Position numbers and translations under genes: made by a program. Below the pieces are notes generated by a model. It had not been told where the DNA came from and searched no databases. It saw only the letters and a program-made list of their open reading frames with translations. Positions 1-9,700 of a stretch of DNA of 64,000 nucleotides are shown in pieces. The stretch covers positions 1 through 64,000 of the forward strand of contig DJKX01000068.1 of the NCBI GenBank assembly GCA_002436185.1, read 5' to 3'. Origin of the DNA: Fidelibacterota bacterium UBA6531 (GTDB lineage Bacteria > Fidelibacterota > Marinisomatia > Marinisomatales > TCS55). Numbering within the stretch: the first letter of the stretch is position 1; every line of letters starts with the position of its first letter.

Positions 1-187
1 AATTTCATTTAACTCATCCTTTTTTAATTAATTAATAATTATAATGTAAGAAATATATTACATATTGATAAATATATATTACATTATTTATTTTCAGGTA
101 AATTATTTAGAGGTAATACGTCAATGAATAAGAAAGTTCTTTTCTCAACTCTTTGTACAAAAACAGATACGGTGGTAATTTTAGCTA
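1..187. other. AT-rich leader upstream of ubiE
   Basis: This stretch is strongly AT-rich and has no long reading frame. It presumably holds the ubiE promoter, but I cannot pick a convincing -35/-10 pair among the many TATA-like runs between 45 and 95. It contains one short reading frame (124-201), listed separately. The window edge may cut off an upstream gene or promoter. Confidence 0.4.
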
Positions 188-201
188 ATGCCATCATCTG
201 A
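124..201 (+). CDS. Possible 25-residue leader peptide overlapping the ubiE start
   Basis: An ATG at 124 opens a 25-codon frame ending in TGA at 199-201. It is preceded by AGAGGT at 109-114 with 9 nt spacing, a better Shine-Dalgarno-like site than ubiE itself has. The frame runs 14 nt past the ubiE ATG at 188 in another phase, so ribosomes translating it would terminate just inside ubiE and could re-initiate. The predicted peptide has a basic start followed by a mixed hydrophobic stretch and resembles nothing I know. It may be chance in an AT-rich leader. Confidence 0.15.
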   Translation: MNKKVLFSTLCTKTDTVVILANAII

Positions 202-910
202 TACACCGCACCCGACAACTAACTTCTTGAAGAAAGTGTTCTCAGAAGTTCCTGGAACCTATGAACGAATAAACCACGTTCTGACACTGGGACTTGACAT
301 GCTGTGGCGTAGGAAGGCGGCAAGAATTGCCGCTGCATCAGGTGGAACCCACTGGGCTGATATGTGTACGGGTACCGGAGAGATGGCTTGCTATCTCAGC
401 CGCCTTGCGGCAAGTGGAACTGTGATTCATGCGGTAGATTTCTCAATGCCCATGATGGCTGAAGCTATGAAAAAGCCGGAAGCACGGAACATTGACTTTG
501 TTGTTTCAGATGTGAAAGCTCTACCATTTCCGAATGAGAGTCTTGATCTCATCACTATTTCATTTGCAACACGCAACATCAATCTGAGCAGCGATATACT
601 TACTCAGACTTTTGCCGAATTCTGTCGTGTCCTGAAACCAGGGGGGCGTTTCGTGAATCTGGAAACCAGCCAACCATCATCCTTACTGTTCAAAAGGCTC
701 TTTCGTTTCTATGTTAGATTGCTTGTGAAACTCGTGGGAGAGCTGATATCTGGTTCTCACAAGGGCTACGCTTATCTGGCACACACCATACCTCGCTTTT
801 ATCCACCGAAAGAATTGAGTGATATTATGTGCCGAGCGGGTTTCAAAAATGTTACATACAGGAAACTGTTATTCGGTGTCGCTGCAATTCACCAGGGCAT
901 GAAACCGTAA
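188..910 (+). CDS. ubiE: Demethylmenaquinone/ubiquinone C-methyltransferase UbiE (MenG)
   Basis: SAM-dependent methyltransferase that carries out the C-methylation step of menaquinone (or ubiquinone) biosynthesis. The 240 residues match the usual family length. The family signature LTLGLDMLWRRK lies at residues 32-43. The SAM-binding motif DMCTGTGE is at 58-65, the acidic ribose-binding Asp is near 84, and the FATRNI segment follows at about 126-131. The conserved LETSQP stretch is in the second half. No quinone-ring hydroxylases are nearby, so menaquinone is the likelier substrate, but this is inferred. The start has no clear Shine-Dalgarno sequence. It is convergent with yjbQ, with only 23 nt between them and no visible terminator. 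Confidence 0.9.
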   Translation: MPSSDTPHPTTNFLKKVFSEVPGTYERINHVLTLGLDMLWRRKAARIAAASGGTHWADMCTGTGEMACYLSRLAASGTVIHAVDFSMPMMAEAMKKPEARNIDFVVSDVKALPFPNESLDLITISFATRNINLSSDILTQTFAEFCRVLKPGGRFVNLETSQPSSLLFKRLFRFYVRLLVKLVGELISGSHKGYAYLAHTIPRFYPPKELSDIMCRAGFKNVTYRKLLFGVAAIHQGMKP

Positions 911-933
911 GATTTATAGGTATATAATTTAGA

Positions 934-1359
934 TTATTTCTGTTCTCCCTGTAGAGTGAGGACCAGTTTCCGGCCTCCACCATGGTTTCGATGTTCACAT
1001 AAATAAATTCCCTGCCATGTACCCAAGTTCAGTTTTCCATTTGTAATCGGTATACTCACAGATGAACCCAATATGGCTGATTTCAGATGGGCCGGCATAT
1101 CATCGGACCCTTCCAGTGTATGCTGGTAGTACGGTGCATTCTCGGGGACCATCTGGTTAAAATGGGACTCAAAATCAGTCCGGACAGTGGGATCCGCATC
1201 TTCATTAATAGCTAAAGAGGCAGACGTGTGTTTCATAAATACGTGAAGTACCCCAACAGATATATCCTGTAATTCCGGGATCCCGCGTATTACTTCATCG
1301 GTAATAATATGAAACCCTCTAGGGCGAGGAGATAAGCTGATTTCTGTTTGATACCACAT
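934..1359 (-). CDS. YjbQ/UPF0047 family protein (secondary thiamine-phosphate synthase type)
   Basis: A 141-residue protein of the YjbQ/UPF0047 family, whose members have weak thiamine-phosphate synthase activity and an unclear main role. Hallmarks are HTSASLAINEDADPTVR, then GSDDMPAHLKS, then the C-terminal LGTWQGIYLCEHRNHGG; the conserved His and Glu residues are all present. A longer frame starts at 1521, but its extra 54 residues lie over the GNAT gene in another phase, and family members start near the MWYQ at 1359, so I use that start. It follows the GNAT stop by 2 nt and is the last gene of the 934-10821 operon. Confidence 0.85.
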   Translation of the reverse strand: MWYQTEISLSPRPRGFHIITDEVIRGIPELQDISVGVLHVFMKHTSASLAINEDADPTVRTDFESHFNQMVPENAPYYQHTLEGSDDMPAHLKSAILGSSVSIPITNGKLNLGTWQGIYLCEHRNHGGGRKLVLTLQGEQK

Positions 1360-1361
1360 AT

Positions 1362-1793
1362 TTATAATTCTTTTTCCATCCAGATCCGTGTTTCGTTTTC
1401 TGGAATTTTGGGAATTTTCTCCATGATCACAAATCCTCTTTTTAGAGAAAATTCCAGCATGGCTCCGTGTTTTTTTCTGGTCTTTAGCTTTATGGCTGAA
1501 AACCCGTTTTGAACTGCCCATGCTTCCTGCTCTGCCAGTAATAATTGGGCCACGCCCATTTTTCTGAATCGAGGAAGTACCCCCCCCATCCAGCTGTAAA
1601 AACTACCGTCATTGAATCGGTCATAGCCAACTTTAAATCCCACCGGTTCATCATTTATGTAAGCAGTGAGGATTAAATGCTTCCCAGATAACCGCTTTTT
1701 ATATTCGTCCCTCTTATATGGTCTTTCAAATTCGGGGATTTTGTTCGATACATTAATTGCATCGGTCAATTGTCCAGTTTTAACGGAGATCAT
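1362..1793 (-). CDS. GNAT family N-acetyltransferase
   Basis: A 143-residue single-domain GNAT acetyltransferase. The acetyl-CoA pyrophosphate-binding loop is RKMGVA at residues 76-81 (the R/Q-x-x-G-x-G/A pattern), preceded by the strand SWMGGVLPRF and followed by helix LLLAEQEAW. The end carries the usual GFVIMEK strand. The substrate cannot be told from sequence. Its ATG overlaps the metallophosphatase stop by 4 nt (ATGA), which suggests translational coupling, and yjbQ follows 2 nt after its own stop. Confidence 0.8.
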   Translation of the reverse strand: MISVKTGQLTDAINVSNKIPEFERPYKRDEYKKRLSGKHLILTAYINDEPVGFKVGYDRFNDGSFYSWMGGVLPRFRKMGVAQLLLAEQEAWAVQNGFSAIKLKTRKKHGAMLEFSLKRGFVIMEKIPKIPENETRIWMEKEL

Positions 1794-2683
1794 TTTTCAA
1801 TGGTGTGGGCATACAATAGCTGGGCCTGCTCATTGATAAAATATATATGGAGTTTATTCCTGGTAATACTTCCCAGCACAAAACCCAGTGATGATCGACT
1901 AAAAAGAGAGTATGGAGTGTTTTTTACCTTGCGTATTTTTGCCCCGCCACCGGAGACCACATAATGTGTATTCATGTCTTTCAATAATTGCAGGTCGTGG
2001 TCATGGCCTGCAAGATAAATATCTACATTATGTTCATCCATCAGCGGTTTCAGTTTTTTGATAATATTCGTTGTTTCTCCGTGTTTACCGCCTGTTCGTA
2101 TTGGGTGATGACCGACAACAAATGTCCAATCTTTATCTGATGTATCTAGAGTTTTATCCAGCCATTCATATTGCTCAAAAACATTTTTTTCATTCTTTTT
2201 TATTGGGTTGGTATCCACAGCCAGCAAATGCAGTGTTCCGTTATCCTGAAGCTCAATTTTTTTTGAATAATAACGTGCCGGCAATGTCCACCGATCACTG
2301 ATTTTCGAATACTCTATTTGAGCGTATACATTTCCGGAATGGTCATGGTTTCCCAGGGAAATATACCAGGGAACCGTAAGAGCAGGATGAGCATAAACAG
2401 ATTCGAATGATTCCTGCCAGTGTGTATCCTGCACACTTTTTACTCCTCGATTATAAAAATTATCGCCAGTTGAAATTATAAACTCTACATTAAATGAATG
2501 TGCTATGTACGCCATTGCATTTGCCACAGCTTGTTGTTTAACATTCCCTCGTCGGCCCCAGTCGCCGATAACAATAAATCGGGTGCCGTCTGCGATTTCA
2601 AATGGTTCGGGAGGAATAAAAACACTTGGCCGCTGACTACAAGCGCTTAATAATAAAATCAGTAATAATCTGGCTTTAAACAT
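1790..2683 (-). CDS. TRAP-like metallophosphatase lipoprotein
   Basis: Secreted calcineurin-type metallophosphoesterase, closest in motif pattern to tartrate-resistant purple acid phosphatases. A short signal peptide ends in the lipobox LLSAC with Cys15, so it is probably a lipoprotein. Metal-ligand motifs appear in order: GDWG (residues 40-43), GDNFYNRG, GNHDH, GHHP and GHDHDLQ, matching the TRAP order. The length of 297 is normal. The substrate is unknown; phosphomonoesters in the periplasm or outside the cell are likely. Its ATG abuts the stop of the dehydratase gene with no gap, within the eight-gene operon. Confidence 0.8.
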   Translation of the reverse strand: MFKARLLLILLLSACSQRPSVFIPPEPFEIADGTRFIVIGDWGRRGNVKQQAVANAMAYIAHSFNVEFIISTGDNFYNRGVKSVQDTHWQESFESVYAHPALTVPWYISLGNHDHSGNVYAQIEYSKISDRWTLPARYYSKKIELQDNGTLHLLAVDTNPIKKNEKNVFEQYEWLDKTLDTSDKDWTFVVGHHPIRTGGKHGETTNIIKKLKPLMDEHNVDIYLAGHDHDLQLLKDMNTHYVVSGGGAKIRKVKNTPYSLFSRSSLGFVLGSITRNKLHIYFINEQAQLLYAHTIEK

Positions 2684-3628
2684 TTACCAAGGTAGATTAT
2701 TTAAATCTGCATTTCCACCGGTGAGGATCATTCCTATCTTTTGACCCTTGAAGGGTTCGGGTTTCTCTAATAATCCTCCTAATACCACAGCGGAACTGGG
2801 TTCAATAATCATTTCAAGATTCTCATGAACTATTCTCATGGCTTTAATAATAGTGTCTTCGCTGACAGTGATGATTTCTTGAACATATGTATGAATGATA
2901 GGGAATGTTTTGTCGCCCAGCGATGTCAGGAGACCATCTGCCATGGTCTGGGGGTTAGTTTGTGGAATGATGTTTCCTGCAGTTAAGGATTGAAATGCAT
3001 CATCAGCACCTTTTGGTTCAGTGCCAACAACAGTAATATTGGAATTCAGACCTTTTGATGCAATACATGTACCGGATATGAGACCGCCACCACCAATAGG
3101 AGCCATGATCATATCCAATTCCGGATGTTCCAATAGCAATTCTCTTGCTGCGGTTCCTTGTCCACAGATGATACGATTATCATTATACGGATGGATCATC
3201 ACAGCTCCGGTTCTTGCCATGATCTTATCCAGCGTGGATTCCCTAGCATCGAGGGTCGATTCACACAGAGTAATCTTGGCCCCATACTGATCCACATTAT
3301 TGATTTTGATATGAGGAGCATTCTTGGGCATGACCACATGAACAGGGATTCCTCTCAATGAACCAGCCAAAGAAAGTGCTGCTCCGTGGTTCCCAGACGA
3401 ATGGGTAGCTACACCTTTGGCGGCTTCATCCTCACTCAAACTGAAAACAGCATTGCACGCCCCCCGGAATTTAAATGCACCCACTTTTTGAAGATTTTCA
3501 CATTTGAAAAAGATATTAGCTCCAAACAGGTCATTAATATGTTCGCTTGAACAAACGGGTGTTCGTTCAACATATGGTGCAATTGTTTCAGCTGCCTTTT
3601 CAATATCAGCGAAAAAGGGGAAGACCAT
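2684..3628 (-). CDS. PLP-dependent threonine/serine dehydratase or serine racemase family
   Basis: Fold-type II PLP enzyme of the threonine ammonia-lyase/serine racemase group, 314 residues. The PLP-binding Lys is Lys53 in GAFKFRGA, followed by the SSGNHGAAL loop that holds the cofactor ring, the GGGGLISG phosphate-binding loop, and EPSSAVVLGG near the end. There is no C-terminal ACT domain, so it is the short catabolic or racemase type rather than allosteric IlvA. Sequence alone does not separate threonine dehydratase, serine dehydratase and serine racemase. It sits between a secreted protein and a phosphatase lipoprotein with zero intergenic spacing, so it is co-transcribed with envelope genes for no obvious reason. 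Confidence 0.8.
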   Translation of the reverse strand: MVFPFFADIEKAAETIAPYVERTPVCSSEHINDLFGANIFFKCENLQKVGAFKFRGACNAVFSLSEDEAAKGVATHSSGNHGAALSLAGSLRGIPVHVVMPKNAPHIKINNVDQYGAKITLCESTLDARESTLDKIMARTGAVMIHPYNDNRIICGQGTAARELLLEHPELDMIMAPIGGGGLISGTCIASKGLNSNITVVGTEPKGADDAFQSLTAGNIIPQTNPQTMADGLLTSLGDKTFPIIHTYVQEIITVSEDTIIKAMRIVHENLEMIIEPSSAVVLGGLLEKPEPFKGQKIGMILTGGNADLNNLPW

Positions 3629-4879
3629 TTATGTTTTTCGTTCTTTTTTCCGAGCTGCAGGAAAAAGGATGTTATTTAAAATTAAGCGATATCCCGGCGA
3701 GTTTCTGTGCAGAGATAAATCTGTCGGCGGATCTCCAACAAAATGCTGGTAATCTTCCGGATCATGACCGCCGAGAAATGTATAGGTGCCTTTGCCAAAA
3801 TTCCCATGGATATATTTCACTTGGGGCGTGGTGGGATCTTCGCCCATGATAACAATATGATTTTTTATTCGGTCACGGTGGAAACCGGTGGTTTGCCCCA
3901 TAAATCCCTTCACAACAGAAACATGATTTTGTGTCAGCATTGTCGGAACAGGATCGTACTTGGCTGAAAATTCGAACAAAGTAAAGTAATCTGCTTCTGC
4001 GCCACGGAGGACCGGATTATGACTCGGTGGATAATCGATATCGGAAAATTCATAAATCATGGGATCGGGCATAATGGTAAAATCTGTGAACACCAATGAT
4101 TTGGAGTAGTCTAGCTTATTCTGAACATTTGGATCAATAGGCGTTCCATCAAATACAGAATGAACAGCATCAATGCTTTCTGACGCTAATGCAATATCAT
4201 ATGAATCCGTTGCACTGCACATGGCAAAAAGAAATCCCCCTGTTCCTACATAGGCCTTAATAGCCCTGGCGACACCCTTTTTTTCTTCGTGGACCGTAGG
4301 AAAACCGTGTCGAGTTGCCATGGCTTCGAATTCCTTTTGCTGTTGAAGATACCAAGGGGCAGAATGATAATTTCGATAAAATTTGCCGTATTGACCGGTG
4401 AAATCTTCATGGTGTAAGTGGAGCCAATCATAATTATCCAGTTTGCCTTGAAAAACGTCTTCATCCCAAAGTGTCTCGTAGGGTACTTCTGCATACTCAA
4501 GCGCCAGAGTAACTGCATCATCCCAGGGCTGTTTATTTGGTGGAGTATATATAGCAATTTTTGGCGCTTTTTCCAATAGCACCACATCCATATTATTTTG
4601 CTCAATATGACCGTATATAGTCATGGTTTCTGACGCGTTAATCAGCTCATAATTAATTCCGCGAATCCGGCATTCTTTTTCAATTGCGGGACTCGTATCC
4701 GTCATGAATGTTCCACCTCGAAAATTCAATAACCATTCAACATTGACATTATTTTCCAAGATCCAAAAAGCCAGCCCGTAGGCTTTTAAATGGTCACGCT
4801 GGCCCATATCCATGGGGATCAATATTTTCTGGCTGAAAACTATATTCACCAAAAAGAAATAGAGAACAATTCGTTTCAT
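3629..4879 (-). CDS. Secreted GATase-like protein of unknown function ('asparagine synthetase B' label in this lineage)
   Basis: A 416-residue exported protein with a signal peptide (about residues 1-16, ending at FSQ). From memory, FCB-lineage homologues are often labelled asparagine synthetase B, but I see neither the N-terminal Cys of an Ntn amidotransferase nor the AsnB ATP-pyrophosphatase SGGxDS motif, so that label looks unsafe. A Rossmann-like middle starts at KIAIYTPPNKQPWDD (107-121). HLHHED is at 154-159, and GGFLFAMCSATDSYD (214-228) places Cys221 where a class I amidotransferase nucleophile elbow would be. LGGHDPEDYQH lies near the end. A GATase-like fold is inferred, not proven. 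Its ATG overlaps the TPR gene stop by 1 nt (TAATG). Confidence 0.55.
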   Translation of the reverse strand: MKRIVLYFFLVNIVFSQKILIPMDMGQRDHLKAYGLAFWILENNVNVEWLLNFRGGTFMTDTSPAIEKECRIRGINYELINASETMTIYGHIEQNNMDVVLLEKAPKIAIYTPPNKQPWDDAVTLALEYAEVPYETLWDEDVFQGKLDNYDWLHLHHEDFTGQYGKFYRNYHSAPWYLQQQKEFEAMATRHGFPTVHEEKKGVARAIKAYVGTGGFLFAMCSATDSYDIALASESIDAVHSVFDGTPIDPNVQNKLDYSKSLVFTDFTIMPDPMIYEFSDIDYPPSHNPVLRGAEADYFTLFEFSAKYDPVPTMLTQNHVSVVKGFMGQTTGFHRDRIKNHIVIMGEDPTTPQVKYIHGNFGKGTYTFLGGHDPEDYQHFVGDPPTDLSLHRNSPGYRLILNNILFPAARKKERKT

Positions 4880-6771
4880 TAGCTTTCCAGGTTTGATTTT
4901 AGTTCACGAATATGTTGACGAACAGGTTCAACCAATAATGATTTGGGATGGTCTTGTAATAACTGTTCATAAAAACCGATAGCAGCTTCAATGTCATGCT
5001 CGATGAATTCAGCAATCTCACCGGAGAGAACGAGGCCTTTATCCCCGTCATTTGATTCATTTAACCACAGTAATGTTTGTTTCAATTCTGTTGTTTGACC
5101 CAATTGCAGACGGCTGAATATTTCCCTGATGGCTCCCGTTGTTGAAATGGGTGAAGAGGGCTGATTCAATCGCATGTTTGCGAAAACAGTAACAGCTTCG
5201 GACAGTTTATTTTGCACTAATAATTTTTCCCCATTCAAATAGTGCTGAAGCGCTTCTTTGTCCACTTCATTTCCATCCGTTATATGAGTATGCAAAGTCG
5301 ATTGCAATTCCATAAAGTCATTGAAATGTTTGTTATTGGGCAATAATCCCATGATATACGTATCGATCATATTTATTGAACTGTCTATTTCGCCATTAAA
5401 AAGCGATGTAATTAATGTTTTAATTACAAATTGACTTTCGTTTTTTACTACTATCTTTTTTGGAAGCTGATCAATATACATTTTAGCTTCATCCATTTTT
5501 CCTTCTGATATTAATAGATCAATTAAGCTTGAATGAATCTTGAAAGCAAGTTTTTGATCAGGTTTGGATGCCAGCGCTGTGTTGTATGCTAGTCGTGCTC
5601 CATCTAAATCCTGTAACACATTGAATTGAATTTCGCCCAATCTATAGTGCGCTTTTGGGGAAAAGGATGTTTCTTCCAGTTCGTTTAGAATGGTGTTATA
5701 CAAAATGACGGCCTGTTCCAAAGATGTGTTGGAAAAACGATTTGCTTCATAAAACCCACTGGAAAAAAATACATTATTAATGCTGCTAAGAATTAATGAT
5801 TTACTTATCTGGTGGGGTAAAATCTGGTCTTCATAAACCTGTCCAAGACCCAATAACACTTTCCCCAATTCTTTTGTATTAATTTCTTTGGGGTTTTTGC
5901 GGATTTCGTTCAATAAAATTTGATAGGTTTCAATAGCCAGGTCGTATTGTTTTTCTTTACGTAAATTTCCGGCAAACGTATTTAACCCTTTCCATCTTTT
6001 TTGCTTAACTCCTGTTATAGAAAACTGATGTTTTAGAGATTCATCATATCTTCCCTCTTTGAAATAGAGTGCTGAAAGAAACGTGTTGATCATATCCTGC
6101 CATGTGTCGATATGAGCTAAAAGCTGCTGCTCTATAATAGGAAACGAATCATTATCATCACTCATTATCAATATTTTATCCAATATTATTTTATGTTGAC
6201 GGGGATTGTGTTGGGCAAAAATTAGAAATTCATTTAAAGCTTTTTCGATACTTTGTCGAGATTGCAAATAATTCCCCATATCCAATGCCATGAAATCCGG
6301 ATCGGCGAATTGTTTTCTACCAGTATAAATTAATTGAATCATTTTATCACCAAGCCCCATGCGGCTATAAGTATGTATAAGCATGCGATATGCACTGGTA
6401 TTTTGTCCATATTCTTGAATGAATTCATTCCAAATATATTCTGCCTGCTCATGATTATTACTTATATAAAATATTTCTCCCAATTCCACACGTTGCTGCA
6501 GGTCATGGGGAGAATGTTTTAACCATTGATTGGTCAATTCAGCTGCAGCCATGTAATTCCCCAGCCGTTTGTAAATATTTTTCAAACGAGTGTACACCTG
6601 CCTGTTCTTGGGCCTTGTTTCCAATATCAATTCATAAATTTTTTGTGCTTCATGCAGATCGCCTTTTCGTTCCATCAACAAGGCATTTTCCAACCCACTT
6701 TTACCTAAGGATTGAACCTGAACCTGTGCAGTACAAATGGAAAGAAAAAGAATAATTGTTTTAATTCGCAT
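4879..6771 (-). CDS. Exported TPR-repeat protein
   Basis: About 630 residues of tetratricopeptide-like repeats after a signal peptide. The frame is open to 6819, but the start at 6771 gives a compact signal sequence (MRIKTIILFLSICTAQVQVQ), whereas the longer version puts 16 polar residues before it. Repeats with the small-residue/aromatic TPR pattern are clear early (KGDLHEAQKIYELIL, then LGNYMAAAELTNQWL) and again late (EHDIEAAIGFYEQLLQDHP). It is probably a periplasmic scaffold. From 6771 it overlaps the end of the DUF4175-like gene by 11 nt, and its own stop overlaps the next ATG by 1 nt, so it likely works with its operon partners. Confidence 0.7.
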   Translation of the reverse strand: MRIKTIILFLSICTAQVQVQSLGKSGLENALLMERKGDLHEAQKIYELILETRPKNRQVYTRLKNIYKRLGNYMAAAELTNQWLKHSPHDLQQRVELGEIFYISNNHEQAEYIWNEFIQEYGQNTSAYRMLIHTYSRMGLGDKMIQLIYTGRKQFADPDFMALDMGNYLQSRQSIEKALNEFLIFAQHNPRQHKIILDKILIMSDDNDSFPIIEQQLLAHIDTWQDMINTFLSALYFKEGRYDESLKHQFSITGVKQKRWKGLNTFAGNLRKEKQYDLAIETYQILLNEIRKNPKEINTKELGKVLLGLGQVYEDQILPHQISKSLILSSINNVFFSSGFYEANRFSNTSLEQAVILYNTILNELEETSFSPKAHYRLGEIQFNVLQDLDGARLAYNTALASKPDQKLAFKIHSSLIDLLISEGKMDEAKMYIDQLPKKIVVKNESQFVIKTLITSLFNGEIDSSINMIDTYIMGLLPNNKHFNDFMELQSTLHTHITDGNEVDKEALQHYLNGEKLLVQNKLSEAVTVFANMRLNQPSSPISTTGAIREIFSRLQLGQTTELKQTLLWLNESNDGDKGLVLSGEIAEFIEHDIEAAIGFYEQLLQDHPKSLLVEPVRQHIRELKSNLES

Positions 6772-9700
6772 TTGACGAATCCGATGATGTTGAGAGGAAA
6801 TTATTTTCACTAATTGCATTGAAATATCTGCGGATCATGGATTGATAATCCCGGGGATATCCGGCTTTCAGTGCGCGATTCATTGCTTCCAATGCAAGGC
6901 TGCGGCGCTGGCCCATGTCTGCAGGTAACCCAGCGGGTCCGCTGGTAAAAATTTCAGTTGCAGTTTCACTTTTGCGTTCTTCTTTTTCTCCACGTTGAGT
7001 CATGGATTTCTGACTATCCAGCATTCGGGATAAAATTCGCTGCTGCCGATCGACTGTTTTTTTAGACATTCTCCTGCGCTCCAAATCTTTTAACACTTCA
7101 TCCATCTCTTGAGCAATCCCGCCCATGTCGCCAAGACCTTTTTCTCCGGATTGCTGCATTTCACTCATCATTTCCTGGAGAGATTTTCGAACTTGTTTTT
7201 GTTCTCGCAGAAGTTTTTGCAAAAGACCCTGTTGTGCAGCTGCAGCCATTTGTCCCATGGCCAACTGCATACTTTGATTATTAATTCCTTGTTGTTGACC
7301 GGCCATATTTTGCATTTGTTCCAAAAATTGCTCATATCCGCTGGCCGAACCGGACGAACGCATTTGATTCATGGACTGATGGATTGACATGGCAGTCTCA
7401 TTTAACGATTTCATGGCCTGTTGCTGGTTTTGAGCTGCACCGCGCCCGTTACGCTGGGCCAATGCTTTAATGGCTTCTTGCATCATAGCATTAGACATGC
7501 CCATACCCCGACCAATTTCAGGCGTAACCGCAAACGTTTCCCGGGATAATTCCATGAGCTGCTCCATAATTTGATGTAATTGATCTTGTACGGTTTGCTG
7601 TTGTCCGGCCATTTGACCCAGCCGAGGAGAATTGGTTGGAATGGAGTTTGTTTCACTTTGAAGATATTCCTGGGTTTTTGAAAGATTAAGTATATCCCTC
7701 AACACCTGCTGAAATTTAGATGCCATTTCCCGAGTGGTTGCCGATTGAAATCCTTGTTGTATATCCTGCATTTCACTTAATAGCTTCTGCAAATTTTCCA
7801 AGGCGGATGCACTGTATTCTGTCGCTTCAGCCTCATTTTGTCTGCGTAATTGATTTACAGTCCGTTGTAGGTCAGAATACGTTTGATTCATGAGCGGATC
7901 TCGTTTCAGATCAGAAAGTCGATCAGCTGATTCTTCATGAAATTTTTCTACAGCGTCGGTAGCATCTTCCATTTCATTTCGGATATTTGAAAATTCCTCC
8001 ACTTGACGCTGTTCTTCTTCACTCAATTTTGAGAATGTAGATGGATCTGTTTCTTCATGTGTTTGATCAATACGATCGTGAAGTTTTTCCTGCTGTTCGG
8101 CTAATGTTTCCAAGCGAGTACGTAATTCATCTAACTTCTGTTCTGCTTTAATGCGCTCAAAAATATCGATGAATTTGTCTAATTCCTGTTCCATATATTC
8201 CATATTATTCATTAACGATTCCAAGGCATCCTGCAATTTATTGGCATCCATTTCAGCCATCATTTCATCAATATTCTGAAGGTTTTTCATTAAGTCTTCT
8301 GAAAGCAATTCATCGATTAATTCTTGTAGGTGATTAAACTTTTCCAACAAGTCGGATGAAAAAAGTTCATGTTTATCTGCAGTCTCTTGCAATGATTTTA
8401 ATGCTTCGGAAATGTCCTCCATCTTTTTCATTTCTTCTCGAACGCTTTCAAGCATGTTTTGCAAATCCTGCTGCTGATCCCACGTCAATTCGTCCTGTTT
8501 TAAAATATCCAGTTCCAGCTGCTCCATATTTTCACGTATCGCTTCCAATTCCTCTTTCGAATACGTGATTTCGTCCAAAATAGATTCTTCTTCTGATTCA
8601 AAAGACGTAAATAGTTCAGCCAAACCGGGTAATCTGGCAATGAATTCTTTTGTTACTGTTTTTTTGGGACCGGAGACTAAATCATTATCGGATAATTCAA
8701 AATGATAATGAATTTCATCTTCCGGCATTAAGCTTAATTCCATTAATTGCCAAAAATGTATTATATCCTGATTTACATTCATGGGATCATCAATGGGAAT
8801 AGTGAAAAGTGAAAGTAAGGGATCTTCATCGATATAAGCGGGTCTGTGTATTTCATAAGCAACTTGTAGATTTGAAAAACCAAAATCATCTTCAATCTGT
8901 ATATGCATTGCAATCGTTTGGTCACTCCCGAGTTCAATAATTTGTTCAGGTTGATGAACTGTAATATCCGGTAAAAGATCATGAATAGCTGTAATGTGAA
9001 AAGGAATTGGATTGCGGTTTGAAATCCCACGGATATCCTGGAGCTGAATTGCAAATTGTCCATCTTTATTAATGGTGAATTCCCCAGTAGCTTTCTTGCC
9101 AAAAATGTCCATAGGTATTTCTCCTTCATTGATGATCAAGTCGCCTTTTTTCAGAGGACGGTTGCTTCGTAAAGCAACATGGACTTTGGACCCGATTAAG
9201 CCGCTGATATCGGCCTGGTTTCCTTTTTGAATAATGGGTTTTAACTGAGTATAACTTGGCGGTGTGAGGGTAATGGTTAAGTCTTCCATCACAGGCCGAT
9301 CAGTAACTGAAATTGCATGAAACGGAGATGAAATTTCTCCCCATACATCCCAAAAATGTACGGCTGAATAATACGCGCGATATTGATAATCTCGGGAAAT
9401 GTCTTCAATAGTGTATGTGTATTTTCCTGCGCTGTCTATCTTTACAATTCTAACAGGTCGAACAGAATCTCCTGCGGCATAAGACTTGAGATCAATAAAG
9501 AGTGAATCCGGAGCCTCCCCAACAACAGTGAATTGAAGTTCTGCTGATTCACCGCCTAAAAGATTGATATCTCCCGATTGGTTTTGAATGGCAAATGGTT
9601 TTGGAACTGGAAAAACTGTTCGGGGATGAGACCAGCGAAAAACAGATTGAGCACTATTTTCCCAATTAATTGCGAAGGGAAACACACCTACCAATAATAA

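Noticed and set aside
1360..1521. N-terminal extension of the YjbQ frame (54 residues)
   Set aside because: It overlaps the GNAT gene in another phase, has low-complexity basic composition, and YjbQ proteins start near MWYQ at 1359.
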